Positions 59,556 to 60,094 of a stretch of DNA of 60,094 nt are shown here, in pieces (the stretch's first letter is position 1; every line of letters begins with the position of its first letter). Source of the stretch: Nocardia mexicana NBRC 108244 (GTDB lineage Bacteria; Actinomycetota; Actinomycetes; Mycobacteriales; Mycobacteriaceae); the NCBI RefSeq assembly GCF_001613165.1, contig NZ_BDBV01000083.1:1-60094 (forward strand), in the 5' to 3' direction. The notes under the pieces were generated by a model, which was given only the letters and a program-made list of their open reading frames with translations, did not search any database and had not been told where the DNA came from. The translations under genes were made by a program, and so were the position numbers.

Positions 59556-59636
59556 GGCGGATTGCCCGAGCGGCCAAAGGGAGCTGACTGTAAATCAGCC
59601 GCGAAAGCTTCGGAGGTTCGAATCCTTCATCCGCCA
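59556..59636 (+). tRNA. tRNA-Tyr (GTA)
   Basis: A full cloverleaf with acceptor arms GGCGGAT and ATCCGCC, the GTA anticodon at 59590-59592 in loop CTGTAAA, a long variable arm as usual for tRNA-Tyr, and T-loop GGTTCGAATCC. CCA is not encoded. It ends with discriminator A at 59636. Confidence 0.95.
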
Positions 59637-59640
59637 CCCC

Positions 59641-59673
59641 CTCAGGCCCTCCCTTGCTCAGGGAGGGCCTGAG
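59641..59673. terminator. Terminator after tRNA-Tyr
   Basis: CTCAGGCCCTCCC (59641-59653) and GGGAGGGCCTGAG (59661-59673) form a perfect 13-bp stem with a seven-base loop, four bases beyond the end of tRNA-Tyr. Confidence 0.9.
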
Positions 59674-59692
59674 CCATGTTCGGGGGCGATTT

Positions 59693-59742
59693 GTGGGGGC
59701 GCGGCCCCCACACCCCCTGCCCGGAGGGGCTTCGCCCCCCGG
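59693..59742. repeat. GC-rich double hairpin
   Basis: GTGGGGGC/GCCCCCAC (59693-59700, 59704-59711) and CCGGAGGGGC/GCCCCCCGG (59721-59742) are two adjacent hairpins in the 243-base gap between two tRNA genes. The rest of the gap shows no gene with RBS. This looks like a dispersed intergenic element. Confidence 0.6.
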
Positions 59743-59879
59743 ACCCCCCTCCTGATGTACACCGTCTTCAAAATGCCCTTCACCAGGCGGTTTGGTAACC
59801 ACGCGGTCGGGTGTGTAACCTCGTTCAAGGCTTCGGCGCCCCCGGTGCGAGCGATCGACACGGGAGCGCGAGTAGCTGT

Positions 59880-59952
59880 GCCCCCTTAGCTCAGTCGGCA
59901 GAGCGTTTCCATGGTAAGGAAAAGGTCAACGGTTCGATTCCGTTAGGGGGCT
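59880..59952 (+). tRNA. tRNA-Thr (GGT)
   Basis: A 73-base cloverleaf with acceptor arms GCCCCCT and AGGGGGC, anticodon stem TTTCC/GGAAA with loop ATGGTAA (GGT at 59913-59915), and T-loop GGTTCGATTCC. CCA is not encoded. Confidence 0.95.
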
Positions 59953-60038
59953 CGCCGGATTGCCGGTGGTGACCGACTCGGCACTCTGAAGGCGTAGAAC
60001 CGAGAGCCGGGGCAACACCTCCGCATTACCGCGCATAT

Positions 60039-60094
60039 GGCGGTGTAGCTCAGGCGGTAGAGCAAACGACTCATAATCGTTGTGTCGCCGGTTC
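60039..60094 (+). tRNA. tRNA-Met (CAT), cut by window end
   Basis: GGCGGTGTAGCTCAGGCGG begins a tRNA whose anticodon loop CTCATAA carries CAT. The T arm starts GCCGGTTC at the edge. The order Tyr...Thr-Met matches mycobacterial genomes; from D-arm and acceptor it is the elongator type. Confidence 0.88.

Noticed and set aside
59530..59802. 90-residue minus-strand frame
   Set aside because: It runs across tRNA-Tyr and its terminator, has no RBS and is low-complexity.
1..60094. Riboswitches or other structured RNA leaders
   Set aside because: Apart from the erm leader I found no conserved riboswitch core by eye; a covariance-model scan would be needed to exclude one.

Overview
The window is high-GC actinobacterial chromosome. 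Gene content and order point to Nocardia or a close relative in the Mycobacteriales. It carries rex-hemA-hemC-hemD-hemB, then hemL-phosphatase-tlpA-ccdA-resB-ccsB, then a long menaquinone region (menA, menE, menB, menD, menG, menJ), with mgtA, grcC1, htpX, yajQ and a tRNA-Tyr/Thr/Met group. This is the order known from Mycobacterium tuberculosis, with extra genes inserted. BldC, an AfsR/SARP regulator, an IdeR-type iron box and small DUF families fit the same group. There is no prophage, integrase, transposase, rRNA or CRISPR array.

Layout. 0.1-9.5 kb: glutaredoxin, the redox sensor Rex with a clear operator, the tetrapyrrole genes, and small membrane or secreted proteins; the hemB 3' end is triplicated in tandem. 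9.7-16.1 kb: hemL and a system II cytochrome c maturation operon, split by a dispersed hairpin repeat. 16.1-25.5 kb: accessory genes, including a PadR/F420-reductase pair with a 14-bp-arm operator, LysR/DHDPS, BldC, a Cds1-like enzyme, and an HTH/Clp-N pair that looks leaderless. 25.6-41.2 kb: menA, a large AfsR-type regulator, a DrrAB-like exporter preceded by five exact 11-bp iterons, menE-DUF3349-membrane protein-pitA-VOC-menB, a hotdog thioesterase beside menB, and a siderophore-interacting protein and menD sharing an IdeR box. 41.2-49.9 kb: small proteins, two TetR regulators with divergent targets, and a 1490-residue nitrate reductase fused to its own flavodoxin/FAD reductase, with a 21-bp minisatellite in the hinge. 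50-60 kb: menG, an Erm 23S rRNA methyltransferase with a newly seen leader peptide (Arg-Leu-Arg motif) and RBS hairpin, mgtA, menJ, grcC1, htpX, yajQ and three tRNAs.

Functionally the window joins heme and cytochrome c assembly to quinone synthesis, so it is largely a respiratory-chain island. Its regulation appears tied to redox (Rex), iron (IdeR) and possibly nitrogen (a GlnR-like site). The most interesting parts are regulatory: the Erm leader attenuator, the iteron array before the exporter near an AfsR/SARP gene, the doubled operator of the leaderless HTH/Clp-N pair, and palindromic repeats, one of which has become coding sequence. All functional calls rest on reading the translated sequence and on recalled family knowledge; no database search was run.
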